A stretch of DNA of 33,119 bases from an uncultured Halieaceae bacterium. GTDB taxonomy: Bacteria; Pseudomonadota; Gammaproteobacteria; Pseudomonadales; Halieaceae. The stretch's first letter is position 1; the number at the start of each line of letters is the position of its first letter. A program made the position numbers and the translations under genes. The stretch lies in the NCBI GenBank assembly GCA_913045375.1, contig CAJWQE010000018.1:1-33119 (forward strand), given 5' to 3'. Below, piece by piece: positions 32,265 through 33,119 of the stretch. The notes under the pieces are model-generated. The model was not told the DNA's origin and made no database searches. It saw only the letters and a program-made list of their open reading frames with translations.

Positions 32265-33119
32265 ATGCAATTTACGTTAAAACAACTACGGGTCCTTCAG
32301 GCGATCGATGAGTTTGGATCGACAACAGCTGCAGGTCAGGCACTCGCTTTGTCGCAGTCAGCCATCAGCTCCTCAGTACAGCAACTCGAGGAGAATATTG
32401 GACAGCCGTTGTTTGAGCGCGTTGGCCGTCGGTTGGTCCTAAACCGATTTGGACAATCGCTTCTACCCAATATTGCATCACTGCTTGATCAAGCGGCAGA
32501 GCTCGATCAGCAGTTCACAGGCAATGCTATCGGTGGTGTCATTGAAATTGGCGCGAGCTTTACGATTGCAAACCACGTCATCGTGGACCCTATGGTCGAT
32601 TTTCAAAAACAGCACCCCAGCGTCGAAATACGCATTACCAGTGACAACTCGCCCGGTATCACAGATCGACTTAACAGTGGTGACCTCGACTTTGGGTTAA
32701 TTGAATCCCCAGTCACAGATCCCGCCATCTTTTGTGAACCGTGGCTCGAAGACGAACTCGTCGTTTTTGCAAGCCCGGATCATCCACTAGTGACAAAAAC
32801 GAAGGCATCAATGAGCGATCTTGTAACTACACCATGGGTGCTCCGGGAGAGAGGCTCAGGCGCCAGAACCATGTTCAACGACACCTTCTCAGCGCAGTTG
32901 AGTGATATCGATATCGCTATGGAGTTTCGCCATAACGAACCCATCAAACGGGCCGTGGCGAGAACCGTCGGCATTGGCTGCCTGTCGCGACGTGTCGTAG
33001 AGAGAGAATTAGCCGACGCTACGCTCATCGAGATTAGCACGCCACCTCCCGCAAGAATGGCGCGTCGCTTTTACCTGATAAGACGGCACGCAATTCAACT
33101 GACGCCCGCGGCGCTGATG
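32265..33119 (+). CDS. YeiE-like LysR-family regulator, truncated by window end
   Basis: The open frame of 285 codons from ATG 32265 has no stop before the window ends. The N-terminus is a LysR winged helix-turn-helix (GSTTAAGQALALSQSAISSSVQQLE). The effector domain carries EPWLEDELVVFASPDHPL, TPWVLRERGSGAR, NEPIKRAV and GIGCLSRRVVE, strikingly like E. coli YeiE. YeiE-type regulators have been tied to sulfite and sulfur metabolism and iron limitation. Divergence from cysC-sat fits a role in sulfur assimilation. Nearly the whole protein is present; relatives are about 295 to 310 residues. CbbR- or CysB-type LysR proteins are less similar. Confidence 0.88.
   Translation, partial: MQFTLKQLRVLQAIDEFGSTTAAGQALALSQSAISSSVQQLEENIGQPLFERVGRRLVLNRFGQSLLPNIASLLDQAAELDQQFTGNAIGGVIEIGASFTIANHVIVDPMVDFQKQHPSVEIRITSDNSPGITDRLNSGDLDFGLIESPVTDPAIFCEPWLEDELVVFASPDHPLVTKTKASMSDLVTTPWVLRERGSGARTMFNDTFSAQLSDIDIAMEFRHNEPIKRAVARTVGIGCLSRRVVERELADATLIEISTPPPARMARRFYLIRRHAIQLTPAALM

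Noticed and set aside
1..33119. CRISPR arrays, insertion sequences, prophage or integron structure
   Set aside because: No regularly spaced direct repeats of suitable length, transposase, integrase or phage genes were found; gene order is dense and housekeeping.

Overview
The window is contiguous chromosomal DNA of moderate GC content. The genes are tightly packed and nearly all can be assigned to a family. Gene content points to an aerobic gammaproteobacterium: System I cytochrome c maturation (ccmABCDEF), TtcA, YgiQ, the tesA/ybbA/ybbP arrangement also found in E. coli, AvtA, OxyR and a long TonB-dependent receptor. The overall mix, with a rubrerythrin operon, a single-chain Sat plus CysC and several lipid/CoA enzymes, looks like a marine oligotroph, possibly of the OM60/NOR5 (Halieaceae) type. 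That placement is inference from gene content. I see no CRISPR array, rRNA, tRNA, insertion sequence or prophage, and no intergenic stretch longer than about 240 bases.

Layout. 1-3697 (minus): ttcA followed by ccmA-B-C-D-E and the first codons of ccmF, mostly with overlapping or touching ends. 3879-4859 (plus): malate dehydrogenase. 4929-8065 (minus): ybbA-ybbP, an ABC exporter of the LolD/FtsX type. Divergent from it with interleaved start codons is 8064-11684 (plus): tesA, a voltage-gated-type K+ channel with a C-terminal zinc ribbon, and ygiQ, all overlapping. 11912-14470 (plus): a TonB-dependent receptor whose terminator lies inside the 3' end of the convergent oxyR. 14486-17992: oxyR (minus), divergent from an operon of rubrerythrin, a CCG-domain Fe-S protein and a DUF3501 protein. 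18173-19462 (minus): a Tat-type FAD amine/amino-acid oxidase. 19699-22412 (plus): a HAD phosphatase, an alpha/beta hydrolase, an exported glutathione-peroxidase-like protein and a small HNH protein. 22524-28954 (minus): udk and a lipoprotein carboxylesterase, then a terminator, then the operon tpiA / thiolase-like protein / SDR / enoyl-CoA hydratase. 29038-30300 (plus): avtA. 30312-32138 (minus): cysC-sat. 32265-end (plus): a truncated YeiE-like LysR regulator divergent from cysC.

The most interesting block is the peroxide-linked module at 14486-17992. A sensor with both OxyR redox cysteines faces a rubrerythrin that lacks its rubredoxin electron-donor domain. Next come a GlpC/HdrB-like Fe-S protein with two ferredoxin-type clusters and a protein of unknown function. 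Together they suggest a peroxide-reducing chain in which the Fe-S protein replaces rubredoxin. Other notable points are a 16-base degenerate tandem repeat carrying successive SD-ATG units at the start of the lipoprotein esterase, the ttcA-ccm coupling, the overlapping divergent starts of tesA and ybbA, a thiolase-like protein without the usual acylation cysteine, and a GPx-like protein with a changed catalytic tetrad.
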